NCBI GenBank assembly: GCA_021151625.1
Contig: JAGKWY010000104.1
Location: 1-12,851 of the forward strand
DNA from: Gammaproteobacteria bacterium
Lineage (GTDB): Bacteria; Pseudomonadota; Gammaproteobacteria; Pseudomonadales; Cellvibrionaceae
Direction of reading: 5' to 3'
DNA length: 12,851 bases
The notes under the pieces are model-generated. The model was given only the letters and a program-made list of their open reading frames with translations, was not told the DNA's origin and searched no databases. The translations under genes and the position numbers were made by a program. Positions 1-7,072 of the stretch are shown here, piece by piece (position 1 is the first letter of the stretch; every line of letters starts with the position of its first letter).

Positions 1-1635
1 TTTGACAGCAACGATTTTGATGCAGTACTGCTGGACTATCGCCTGCCCGATATCGACGGCATGGAGGTGCTGCAACTCCTCAATAAACACCCGCAACATC
101 ATGCCGCTATTATTATTTTGACCGGCGCCTCCGCTGATGAAGATCTGGAACGCGAATTTATTGAAGCCGGCGCCCAGGACGTTTTGTTCAAATCGGAAAT
201 TGCCCATAAACATTTAACCCGCGCAATTACCCATGCGCGTTCGCGTCACATACTGGAGCGGCAATTACAGGAAAGTCACCAACGTTTGCGTGCACTTGCC
301 GAAAACGATTCACTAACTGGGCTCGCCAATCGCTATTACTTTGATGAAAGCCTGCGCGCGGCAATTCCGCGCGCAAAACGCCAAAACGATCAACTCGCCC
401 TGCTCTTTTTAGACCTGGATAATTTTAAAATTATCAACGATAGCCTTGGCCATGTGATTGGCGATCAGGTATTAAAGGAAGTTGCGCAACGCCTGCTGCG
501 TGTAGTGCGCGCGGGCGATATCGTCTGCCGTCTTGGTGGTGATGAATTTGCTGTGCTCGCGCACAATTTCGACACACAGGAATCCATCAGTCAATTAGCG
601 CAACGCATTCTGGACGATCTGCGTAAACCTATTATCATCGGAAAATTTGAGAATGCGATTTCCACCAGCATTGGTATTGCGACTTATCCAGATGCAGGGC
701 AAAACGCCAGTGATTTACTGAAAGCGGCAGACCTGGCGATGTATCGCGCGAAACACGATGGCCGCAATAATTACCAATTTTTCTCGCAAACCATGCAGTC
801 GCAAATGCAAGAGCGCATTCGCATGGAAAAAGAATTACGCAATTTAATTCCCACCGATCATTTTATTTTGTTTTACCAACCGATAGTGGATGCACAAACC
901 TTTGAAATTTGCGGTGCCGAGGGGCTTATCCGCTGGGATCATCCCGAACGCGGCATATTACCGCCAGCGGCATTTATCTCCCTTGCCGAGGAGATTGGCC
1001 TGATTGGTGAAATAGACTCCAAAAGCCGCTTGAAAGCCTGCCAGCAAATTGCGAGCTGGCGCAAGGAGGGCTTAGTCGATGATAATTTCAATATGAAATT
1101 TAATGTGTGCGCACAATTGCTCACCGATGAAGACCTCTATGAAAATATCATTAAGGATCTGAACAGCACAGGTGTTCCCGGCCGCTGTGTCAGCCTGGAA
1201 ATTACCGAATCGGTATTGATCGAAAACCTGCAGCGCACCGCGCAACAATTGAAGAAGATGCTGGATTACGGTATTGAAATCGCGGTGGACGATTTCGGCA
1301 CCGGCTATTCCTCCATGGCCTATTTGAAAGAATTGCCCGCAAAAACCCTGAAAATCGACCGCGCCTTTGTTATGGGCGTACCAGAAAATGCCGCCGATTG
1401 CCGCATACTGCGCGCCATGATTATCTTTGCCAAAAGCCTTGATTTAACCGTAGTGGTAGAAGGTGTAGAAACCCGCGAGCAAGCACGTATTTGCCGGGAC
1501 TATGGCGCGGACCTTCTGCAGGGCTATCTGTTCTCCAAACCCCTGTCACCCGCTGATTTTGAGCAGTTATTGCGCGAGCACAGCCCCACCGAATGGAGCA
1601 CACACATTTCCGTCCTTGGTGTGTTGGCCGGATAA
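1..1635 (+). CDS. Response regulator with GGDEF and EAL domains (5' end outside the window)
   Basis: This is a cytoplasmic two-component output protein acting on cyclic-di-GMP. The frame is open from base 1, so the first ATG in view (61) is internal and the true start lies upstream. The window opens inside a receiver domain: the phospho-acceptor Asp is the codon at 34-36 (context VLLDYRLPDIDG), followed by the conserved Thr (ILTGAS) and Lys (LFKS). A helical linker leads to the GGDEF domain, with an intact GGDEF signature at 535-549 and an RxxD inhibitory I-site (RAGD, 508-519) five residues before it. The EAL domain has EGL rather than EAL (919-927), yet keeps LEITES, DDFGTGYSS, LKIDR, VEGVET and the QGY-FSKP end. 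Both cyclase and phosphodiesterase activity look possible; which one dominates cannot be read from the sequence. No transmembrane segment is seen in the visible part. Confidence 0.95.
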   Translation, partial: FDSNDFDAVLLDYRLPDIDGMEVLQLLNKHPQHHAAIIILTGASADEDLEREFIEAGAQDVLFKSEIAHKHLTRAITHARSRHILERQLQESHQRLRALAENDSLTGLANRYYFDESLRAAIPRAKRQNDQLALLFLDLDNFKIINDSLGHVIGDQVLKEVAQRLLRVVRAGDIVCRLGGDEFAVLAHNFDTQESISQLAQRILDDLRKPIIIGKFENAISTSIGIATYPDAGQNASDLLKAADLAMYRAKHDGRNNYQFFSQTMQSQMQERIRMEKELRNLIPTDHFILFYQPIVDAQTFEICGAEGLIRWDHPERGILPPAAFISLAEEIGLIGEIDSKSRLKACQQIASWRKEGLVDDNFNMKFNVCAQLLTDEDLYENIIKDLNSTGVPGRCVSLEITESVLIENLQRTAQQLKKMLDYGIEIAVDDFGTGYSSMAYLKELPAKTLKIDRAFVMGVPENAADCRILRAMIIFAKSLDLTVVVEGVETREQARICRDYGADLLQGYLFSKPLSPADFEQLLREHSPTEWSTHISVLGVLAG

Positions 1636-1646
1636 TACCGGCCAAC
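1623..1646 (+). terminator. Hairpin overlapping the stop codon of the GGDEF-EAL gene
   Basis: A perfect 9-bp inverted repeat, GTTGGCCGG and CCGGCCAAC, flanks a six-base loop (ATAATA, 1632-1637) that contains most of the TAA stop codon. There is no T-run behind the right arm, so it is not a standard intrinsic terminator. It may end transcription weakly or protect the mRNA 3' end. Confidence 0.45.
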
Positions 1647-1723
1647 CACCGTACCTCCTCAATTATTCCTCCTTAAAAACACCCTATAGGCAAACCCAAT
1701 ACGGCGTATTGAACGAGACAATT

Positions 1724-1752
1724 TTGCGCTGGCATTGCTATTCGCCTATCAT
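1724..1752 (+). promoter_or_regulatory. Candidate sigma-70 promoter for trxB
   Basis: A TATCAT -10 box (1747-1752, five of six consensus bases) sits 17 bp after a weak -35, TTGCGC (1724-1729). Transcription would start near 1759, giving a leader of about 70 nt before trxB. This was found by eye from consensus only. Confidence 0.35.
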
Positions 1753-1827
1753 GCCCCCACATTAGGCAACAAGCGTTTATCCGCCCCCTCTTTAATCCAA
1801 TTTTTGTAGCTAAATCAAGGATTTCCT

Positions 1828-2778
1828 ATGAGTGAAGTACAACATCACCAGCTAATTATTCTCGGCTCAGGCCCTGCGGGTTATACCGCTGCCATCTATG
1901 CCGCACGCGCTAACCTCAAGCCTGTGGTTATTACCGGTATGCAACAAGGTGGTCAATTGACCACCACCACCGAAGTGGAAAACTGGCCAGGCGGCGTACA
2001 CGACCTGCAAGGCCCGGACCTGATGGTACAAATGCAACAACATGCCGAGCGCTTTGATACCCAGATTATTTTTGACCACATTCATGAAACTGTATTGACC
2101 GAGCGCCCATTCAAACTGATCGGCTCCAACACTTACACCTGTGATGCGCTGATTATTTCTACCGGTGCTTCAGCCCAATATTTGGGTTTGCCATCCGAAG
2201 AAGCCTTTATGGGCAAAGGCGTGAGCGCCTGTGCAACCTGTGATGGTTTCTTCTATCGTGGCCAAAAAGTGGCGGTTGTGGGCGGCGGTAATACCGCTGT
2301 TGAAGAAGCGCTGTATTTGTCCAACATTGCTAGTGAAGTCACCCTGATTCACCGTCGCGACAAGCTGAAATCAGAGAAGATTTTGCAAGATAAACTCTTT
2401 GCCAAAGCTGAGACTGGCAATATCAAAATCCTGTGGAACCACCAGCTCGAAGAAGTATTGGGTAACGATTCAGGCGTTACCGGTTTGCGCGTAAAAAGTA
2501 CCAAAGATGGCGCCACCCAGGACCTGGATCTAGCCGGTGTATTTATCGCAATCGGCCACAAGCCCAATACCGATATCTTTGAAGGCCAATTGGACATGCA
2601 CAACGGCTACATCAAAGTGAAAAGCGGTTTGGAAGGTAATGCGACTGCAACTAACATCCCCGGTGTGTTTGCTGCCGGTGACGTAGCTGACCATGTATAC
2701 CGCCAGGCGATTACCTCATCAGGTGCAGGCTGTATGGCAGCGCTGGATGCAGAGCAATACCTGGATGATTTAAAATAA
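1828..2778 (+). CDS. trxB: Thioredoxin reductase (NADPH)
   Basis: This cytoplasmic FAD enzyme passes electrons from NADPH to thioredoxin, feeding ribonucleotide reductase, peroxide repair and protein disulfide reduction. At 316 aa it has the normal length of the low-molecular-weight bacterial enzyme. Visible landmarks in order are the FAD dinucleotide fold GSGPAG (residues 13-18), the redox-active CATC with Cys135 and Cys138 followed by DGFFY, the NADPH fold GGGNTA (152-157) with the HRR motif that reads the 2'-phosphate, and the closing FAD motif GVFAAGDV followed by YRQAITS. All catalytic residues are present. The start is supported by AAGGA (1817-1821) six bases upstream. It is a single-gene unit, with its own candidate promoter upstream and a strong terminator downstream. 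No oddity in length or composition is seen. Confidence 0.98.
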   Translation: MSEVQHHQLIILGSGPAGYTAAIYAARANLKPVVITGMQQGGQLTTTTEVENWPGGVHDLQGPDLMVQMQQHAERFDTQIIFDHIHETVLTERPFKLIGSNTYTCDALIISTGASAQYLGLPSEEAFMGKGVSACATCDGFFYRGQKVAVVGGGNTAVEEALYLSNIASEVTLIHRRDKLKSEKILQDKLFAKAETGNIKILWNHQLEEVLGNDSGVTGLRVKSTKDGATQDLDLAGVFIAIGHKPNTDIFEGQLDMHNGYIKVKSGLEGNATATNIPGVFAAGDVADHVYRQAITSSGAGCMAALDAEQYLDDLK

Positions 2779-2798
2779 TTTTGTAAAAAAACTGGAAC

Positions 2799-2837
2799 AA
2801 TAAAAAAGGGTGGTCATTTCGACCACCCTTTTTTATT
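2799..2837. terminator. Bidirectional intrinsic terminator between trxB and the lipoprotein gene
   Basis: A perfect 17-bp stem (2799-2815 with 2821-2837) closes on a five-base loop, ATTTC. The core GGGTGGTC/GACCACCC is flanked by A6 on the left and T6 on the right, so a U-run follows the hairpin on either strand. It lies between two convergent genes and should serve both. Confidence 0.93.
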
Positions 2838-2851
2838 ACTGAACACAACGC

Positions 2852-3541
2852 TTATTTGGACAAGCGATCCAACTCACTGCGCAATTTTTTCAACCAGCCA
2901 TCAAACGCCAGACGCACCTGGATATTGTTAGTCACACGATTATTCTCTTCCCAGATTTTTCCCAAATCGCGCTGGTCAGTAATAATTCCCAGCACTTTTC
3001 CAGATACCGAATCATACAGGGAGATCTCCAGGGTCATGGTTCCCATACCTTCACTGTACACCTTCACATTGGTGGGGCGGCCTTTAAAATCATCTTTGCT
3101 ACCGAGGGGTGCAATTTCCAATACCTTAGCGCGTACAGTCATGACATCGCTACCTGCTTGCATCGCGGTGGAATAACGGCCATCGACAATCAGGTTATTC
3201 ATCAAGGCTTCGGTATAGCGCTCCTGATAATAGCGACGATCATTGTCATTCAATTCCCAGGGAGTATCATTAATAAAATTAGTGTTCGACTGTTTGCGGA
3301 TTTTCACATCCGTCATATCTAACTGTTCGACAAATAATTTTTTGTACTGTACAAATTGCGCATTGGGCGCAACAAAAGTGCCATCAAATTTGGAATCCTT
3401 AACTACCGACAAGCCCTCCTTATCCGCTTTAATTTGCGCGTCCTTTTCATGTTTCTTAGTGACTGAGCAACCAGCAACCAAAACGCTGGCCAGCGCAATC
3501 AGGGTTAAACGAGTTGCTGTGTGTTTCAATATCGCTTTCAT
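2852..3541 (-). CDS. Small lipoprotein, DUF3313-like
   Basis: This predicted envelope lipoprotein has 229 aa from the chosen start. The reading frame extends upstream to a Met at 3610, but the Met at 3541 is preferred. It begins MKAILKHTATRLTLIALA, a classic lipoprotein signal ending in the lipobox LVAGC with Cys25 as the lipidated residue, and it has AGG seven bases upstream (3549-3551). Ser at +2 suggests sorting to the outer membrane. The mature part is soluble, rich in charged residues, and contains RRYYQERYTEAL, a Val/Arg-rich strand (VRAKVLEIAP), SGKVLG with a nearby DQRDLG, and a C-terminal WLKKLRSELD helix. This order resembles the DUF3313 lipoproteins of unknown function; the family call is from memory and moderate. 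It is divergent from the HilA-like regulator and converges on trxB. No enzymatic motif is visible. Confidence 0.83.
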   Translation of the reverse strand: MKAILKHTATRLTLIALASVLVAGCSVTKKHEKDAQIKADKEGLSVVKDSKFDGTFVAPNAQFVQYKKLFVEQLDMTDVKIRKQSNTNFINDTPWELNDNDRRYYQERYTEALMNNLIVDGRYSTAMQAGSDVMTVRAKVLEIAPLGSKDDFKGRPTNVKVYSEGMGTMTLEISLYDSVSGKVLGIITDQRDLGKIWEENNRVTNNIQVRLAFDGWLKKLRSELDRLSK

Positions 3542-3684
3542 GGGATTACCTGCCTGTATAGATAAAACATGTTGCGGCCTCAACCGCGGGTGCCAGTATG
3601 CAACGTACATCCAGCATTACCTATGACGTTATTCGTAATTCAGGGTTCATTGGATGCCTGCCAAGCAGTGCGGCGGCAGACCAT

Positions 3685-3735
3685 AACAAACTTGCCAATG
3701 GAATGTAAGTTATTGAAGCACAAAAACAAACTTGC
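3685..3735. repeat. 11-bp direct repeat pair, possible operator
   Basis: AACAAACTTGC occurs at 3685-3695 and again at 3725-3735, identical and exactly 40 bp apart, or about four helical turns on the same DNA face. Both copies lie in the 295-bp gap between the lipoprotein gene and the divergent winged-helix regulator gene. OmpR-type winged helices commonly bind direct repeats, so a regulator site is plausible. No binding evidence exists here. Confidence 0.5.
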
Positions 3736-3836
3736 GTGCTCCGCCCCCGCAATTATGTTTGTAATATTTTGTAGGTTGAGCTCTTATCGTCCACCTGCGA
3801 GTTGACCCCTACCAGGCCGCTAGTTAGGATTACGCG

Positions 3837-5432
3837 ATGAAACTTATCTTCGATCAATTTACGCTGGATACGGATATCGCTGAACTGAGGCGAGGTACAA
3901 CAGCAGTTGCACTTGAACCTCAGGTGTTTGATTTATTGGTGTTTTTAATCGCAAATCGGGAGCGGGTTGTATCCAGAGACGAAATTATTAATGCTGTGTG
4001 GGGCGGGCGTTTCACCTCGGATTCAGCGGTGTCGACCTGTGTAAAATCCCTGCGAAAAGCACTGCAGGATGATGGTGACCAACAGCGTTATATCAAAACC
4101 CTACGCGGGCGAGGTTTTCGTTTTGTGGCAGATATTATTGTTGATGATTCGAAAGTCAGTAAAAACTCCCTTCGCATCACACCACAATTACACCAACCCA
4201 TTCAGGAACCTTCATTACTACAACATCAAGCAACGCCCGGTTTTCAGGGAAAGCCTTCCATTATTGTTTTACCGTTTCAGGACCTGCTCAACAATCAACA
4301 AAATTCCGTAGTCGCCGAGGCTATGGCGCACGATTTAATTCAAGCGCTATCGCGTTTGCGCTGGCTCAGAGTCATTGCCCGCAGCACCGCATTTCAATTT
4401 CGCTCGCCCATTCCTGACTTCAAAAAAATTGGCCAGCAACTCAACTTGCGTTACGCCTTGTGCGGTTCCATTGAAGCAGATGGAAAGGCACAGGTTATTA
4501 GTGTGGAACTGAGTGATTGCGAAACGTCCGAGGTTATCTGGGCGGAACGCTTCGAGGCAAAACCAGAAACCCTCAACGAAATTCGCCACCATATTATTGC
4601 CAATGTAGTGTCATCGCTGGAAATTTATATTCCCTTGAATGAAGCGAGCCAGGCAAGTCTGCGCTCATCAGACAATTTAGATGCATGGGCCAATTATCAC
4701 TTGGGGCTGCGCTACATGTTTCGTTTTACCCCTACCGACAATTCGCGTGCGGCGCAGTATTTTTCTCAAGCGATTAAGCAGGATGGGCAATTCGCGCGCG
4801 CTTACGCAGGATTATCATTTACACGTTTCCAGGATGCTTTTTTACGCTACGACCAGGATACAAACAACGCAGTAGCAGATGCACGCAAGCTGGCGGAGCA
4901 AAGTGTGGAGCTGGATTCACTGGATCCATTTACCAATTACAACATGGGGCGGTCTTTTTGGTTAAGCGGTGAAACTGAGGCAGGTTTAGGCTGGCTGGAA
5001 AGATCCGTTGCACTCAGCCCCAATTTTGCCCAGGGACATTACTCTCGCGCCTTCTGTGAAGTGATGCAAGGCCAGACAAGACTAGCGCTGGAAAATACCG
5101 AACTGTCATTATATTTAAGTCCGTTGGATCCGTTGCTTTACGGAAATTATGCGATTAAATCCTTTGCGTATCTGCGTCAGGAAGATTTACCCAATGCCGT
5201 CTATTGGGCGGAAAAAGCTGCCTCTACACCAGGGGCACACTTTCTGATTTTTATGATTGCGGCAGCAACTCATGCGCTATCCGGTGATAACAAAAAAAGT
5301 CAATACTGGTGTGCGCGTATAAAAGCACACAAACCTGATGCAAATGCTTCACATTTTTTTAGCGCCTTTCCGTTTATTGACGACGCGTTAAAAGCATCAC
5401 TTAAAACTGGTTTACAGCGAGCGCATTTATAG
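3837..5432 (+). CDS. HilA/CadC-type transcriptional regulator with TPR repeats
   Basis: This 531-aa protein is a likely cytoplasmic DNA-binding regulator. Residues 1-100 form an OmpR/PhoB-type winged helix (ending KTLRGRGFRFVADI), placed at the N-terminus without a receiver domain, as in CadC, ToxR and HilA. After a polar linker (about 101-138), residues 139-262 resemble the FlgO/TolB-like domain often seen in such regulators (SIIVLPFQDL, then RVIARSTAFQF and YALCGSIE). From about 282 the chain is made of TPR-like helical pairs, with AAQYFSQAIKQDGQFARAY and LERSVALSPNFAQGH as clear examples. Unlike CadC or ToxR there is no transmembrane segment between the domains, so the architecture is that of HilA. 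The start has AGGA (3826-3829) seven bases upstream. Its target is unknown; the divergent lipoprotein gene is one candidate. The input signal is also unknown and may be a protein partner bound by the TPRs. Confidence 0.9.
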   Translation: MKLIFDQFTLDTDIAELRRGTTAVALEPQVFDLLVFLIANRERVVSRDEIINAVWGGRFTSDSAVSTCVKSLRKALQDDGDQQRYIKTLRGRGFRFVADIIVDDSKVSKNSLRITPQLHQPIQEPSLLQHQATPGFQGKPSIIVLPFQDLLNNQQNSVVAEAMAHDLIQALSRLRWLRVIARSTAFQFRSPIPDFKKIGQQLNLRYALCGSIEADGKAQVISVELSDCETSEVIWAERFEAKPETLNEIRHHIIANVVSSLEIYIPLNEASQASLRSSDNLDAWANYHLGLRYMFRFTPTDNSRAAQYFSQAIKQDGQFARAYAGLSFTRFQDAFLRYDQDTNNAVADARKLAEQSVELDSLDPFTNYNMGRSFWLSGETEAGLGWLERSVALSPNFAQGHYSRAFCEVMQGQTRLALENTELSLYLSPLDPLLYGNYAIKSFAYLRQEDLPNAVYWAEKAASTPGAHFLIFMIAAATHALSGDNKKSQYWCARIKAHKPDANASHFFSAFPFIDDALKASLKTGLQRAHL

Positions 5433-5438
5433 AGTGAA

Positions 5439-5476
5439 TCAAGGCACAATAGATCACCAGATTTATTGTGCCCTGA
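5439..5476. terminator. Long hairpin between convergent genes
   Basis: A 12-bp stem (5443-5454 with 5461-5472, one G-T wobble) closes on the loop CACCAG and continues for four or five more base pairs past a single A/C mismatch. It lies between the stop codons of the HilA-like gene and the convergent methyltransferase gene, where a shared terminator is expected. No T-run follows on either strand, so intrinsic termination is uncertain. Confidence 0.5.
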
Positions 5477-5528
5477 TCCAAACACCCAACTAATGCCAAG
5501 CGGCTTTCATAGAATTAATAAAACCTGA

Positions 5529-6371
5529 TTAGCCGAGCTTTTTGGTAATCACAATTTCCAAATATGCCGATGGCACTTTCACACTACCATCTTTCGCCAG
5601 ATTAAATTCGTCGATCAGCTGAGTAATATCCTGAGCCAACGCTTGTTGCTGTTCATCAGGTAAAGCAGCAAAGGCTTTGTGCACAGGGCCGTAGTAGTTG
5701 CGAAAAACATCCAGCCAATGCTCGGTCGACAAATAGCGAAAAATATAAGTCTTGGCAGTCACTTCTATATTTTCAGCAGCACTGCCAAAATGTTTTTGCA
5801 AAAATTCCTGCGTTCCCCAAGCGGCTGGAGATTGCACTCCCGCCGGTGGTGCAACATAGCGACCTACAATTTTAAACAAGCGCCCAATAAAACCATCCGG
5901 TGTCCAATTAGCAAGGCCGATCTTTCCACCCGCGCGGCAAACACGCAACATTTCTGCGGCAGCTTGCGCCTGGTTAGGTGCAAACATGACACCGAAGGTA
6001 GAAACTACATTATCGAAAGACTGTTCTGCGAACGGCAGCTGCTCTGCATCTGCTTGCTGATAATCAACACGCAAACCATCGGCATCCGCGCGCGCGCTGC
6101 CCTGATCCAACAAAGCTTGCACATAGTCAGTTGAAGTCACCTGGCAGTAGCGGCGCGCAGCCGCCAAAGTCACATTGCCATTACCCGCCGCAACATCCAG
6201 CACAGTTTCACCACTGTTTAAATCCATGGCTTCACACAGACTTTCGCCGGTAATTTGCAAGGTACTACCAACCTTGCTGTAATTGCCAGATGCCCACATG
6301 GCCTGTTGCCGTTTTTTGATCGCATCAAAATCCGGCGCATCGATTACTTGATTGGATAAATTTGCATTCAT
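5529..6371 (-). CDS. Class I SAM-dependent methyltransferase
   Basis: This 280-aa protein is predicted to be a soluble cytoplasmic methyltransferase of the UbiE/Methyltransf_11 type. The SAM-binding glycine loop is VLDVAAGNGN (residues 57-66). It is followed by the acidic residue that usually contacts the ribose (Asp82 in TSTDYV), Asp108 in QADAEQLPF, and the post-motif strand FDNVVSTFGVMFAPN. The N-terminal segment with KRQQAMWASGNYSKVG is typical of a widespread subgroup of unknown substrate. The C-terminal third lacks an obvious substrate motif, so neither small molecule nor macromolecule can be assigned. The start is well supported by AAGGAG (6379-6384) seven bases upstream. It is apparently monocistronic: it converges with the HilA-like gene, and the toxin-antitoxin remnant lies upstream on the same strand with more than 130 bp between. 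Confidence 0.92.
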   Translation of the reverse strand: MNANLSNQVIDAPDFDAIKKRQQAMWASGNYSKVGSTLQITGESLCEAMDLNSGETVLDVAAGNGNVTLAAARRYCQVTSTDYVQALLDQGSARADADGLRVDYQQADAEQLPFAEQSFDNVVSTFGVMFAPNQAQAAAEMLRVCRAGGKIGLANWTPDGFIGRLFKIVGRYVAPPAGVQSPAAWGTQEFLQKHFGSAAENIEVTAKTYIFRYLSTEHWLDVFRNYYGPVHKAFAALPDEQQQALAQDITQLIDEFNLAKDGSVKVPSAYLEIVITKKLG

Positions 6372-6421
6372 GTTATAGCTCCTTTGAGTTCGAGGTTTAA
6401 CAGATCCATATCAGAACCTGC

Positions 6422-6449
6422 GTTGTATAGATTAGAGAAATCAATGCAA
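6422..6449 (-). promoter_or_regulatory. Candidate promoter for the methyltransferase gene
   Basis: Read on the minus strand, TTGCAT (6444-6449) is followed after 16 bp by TACAAC (6422-6427), each matching four of six consensus bases. Transcription would start about 45 bp before the ATG. Consensus inspection only. Confidence 0.33.
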
Positions 6450-6507
6450 CGGAACTTGAGGAGAAGATGGGGATTGGGTGAGGATTTATTACTGTAAAAA
6501 AGAATAC

Positions 6508-6615
6508 CTAATCTTCCAAGCGCAACAATCGCTCGCTACGCCATATGCGAATCACCTGAATACGCTCAGGCTCGAACAAATATACAACACGAAAAGGTGA
6601 ATGAATGAGAATGCG
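6508..6615 (-). pseudogene. C-terminal remnant of a RelE/ParE-like toxin
   Basis: Directly downstream of the antitoxin gene, the minus strand encodes 35 residues that read like the end of a RelE/ParE-fold toxin: RILIHSPFRVVYLFEPER, then IQVIRIWRSERLLRLED and a TAG stop at 6508-6510. The HxPFRVVYxFE-x-IxVIRIW pattern matches the last two strands and final basic segment of this family. In the same frame a TAA stop lies just before the fragment (6616-6618), there is no start codon, and only about 32 bases separate it from the antitoxin stop. The N-terminal two thirds of a toxin of usual length (about 90-100 aa) is therefore missing, by deletion rather than a frameshift. A complete, active toxin cannot be made from this locus. 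It was too short to be found as an ordinary gene. Confidence 0.72.
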
Positions 6616-6647
6616 TTACGACAGGTTATTTTTATTATTCAGTGTTA

Positions 6648-6917
6648 TTACTCAATACCAAGCCGCTTTTTAGCTTCATCCAATGACAAGGTTTTACCTT
6701 CCTGAATCTCAAGCAAACCCTGGGTTACTGCTTTCATAAAAGCCAGGTCTTCCGCCTGTTTTTCATAATCCTCCAGACTTTGCACCACAGCCACGCCGCG
6801 GCCGCGGCTGGTCAATAACACGGGCCGGTGAGTATCTTTTGTGCGACTGACCACTTTGCCCGGGTTTATTTTAAGGTCAGAAAGGGGAATAACATCTTCA
6901 GAGAACTTTATTGTCAT
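6648..6917 (-). CDS. Phd/YefM-family antitoxin
   Basis: This 89-aa protein is of typical antitoxin size. Residues 1-55 form the Phd/YefM DNA-binding domain, recognised by IPLSDLKINPGKVVSRTKDT, then RPVLLTSRGRGVAVVQSLEDYE. The C-terminal tail (about 56-89), acidic and helical, ends LDEAKKRLGIE and would normally wrap the partner toxin. In intact modules the protein represses its own promoter and neutralises a RelE/ParE-fold toxin. Here the partner is reduced to a fragment downstream, so this is an orphan antitoxin, perhaps kept as a repressor or as protection against a related toxin elsewhere in the genome. The start has AGAGG (6926-6930) eight bases upstream. A promoter with a palindrome over its -10 lies about 50-80 bp upstream. 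Confidence 0.93.
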   Translation of the reverse strand: MTIKFSEDVIPLSDLKINPGKVVSRTKDTHRPVLLTSRGRGVAVVQSLEDYEKQAEDLAFMKAVTQGLLEIQEGKTLSLDEAKKRLGIE

Positions 6918-6963
6918 GCTAGTAGCCTCTTTTTTGTTGAGGAGGAGTTACGCTAAACAGCAC

Positions 6964-6995
6964 CTATTAATAGCACCGGTTCATTGGGCTTGCAA
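6964..6995 (-). promoter_or_regulatory. Candidate antitoxin promoter with overlapping operator palindrome
   Basis: On the minus strand, TTGCAA (6990-6995) is followed after exactly 17 bp by TATTAA (6967-6972). The perfect 10-bp palindrome CTATTAATAG (6964-6973) covers the -10. A palindrome over the core promoter is what autorepression by a Phd/YefM antitoxin would need. Both calls come from inspection. Confidence 0.42.
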
Positions 6996-7022
6996 TTGGA
7001 TAGGCATAATTTACCCCCATAA

Positions 7023-7054
7023 ACAACAAAGGAGACCGAAGCCTCCTTTGTTTA
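7023..7054 (-). terminator. purL: Intrinsic terminator of purL
   Basis: The minus strand reads AACAAAGGAG, then GC-TTCG-GT, then CTCCTTTGTT. This is a 12-bp stem with one G-U pair, capped by a stable C(UUCG)G tetraloop and followed by a T-rich stretch (GTTTATG). It begins about 20 bases after the purL stop. A UUCG cap is typical of efficient bacterial terminators. Confidence 0.88.
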
Positions 7055-7072
7055 TTTAACCTATCGGGATTA

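Noticed and set aside
1502..1765. 87-codon plus-strand frame overlapping the end of the GGDEF-EAL gene
   Set aside because: It lies mostly inside a well-supported gene in another frame and shows no recognisable motif or ribosome site.
3555..3583. TTGAGG and TATACA at 17 bp on the minus strand as a promoter for the lipoprotein gene
   Set aside because: Transcription would start at about 3548, inside the ribosome-binding site (3549-3551), leaving almost no leader, so it is unlikely to drive the chosen start.
3542..3610. Longer start for the lipoprotein gene at 3610
   Set aside because: The extra 23 residues are not a signal sequence and would bury the lipoprotein signal that begins at the Met at 3541, which has its own ribosome site.
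3569..3805. 78-codon plus-strand frame in the gap before the HilA-like gene
   Set aside because: It has no ribosome site and no protein-like pattern, and the region is better explained as a divergent control region.
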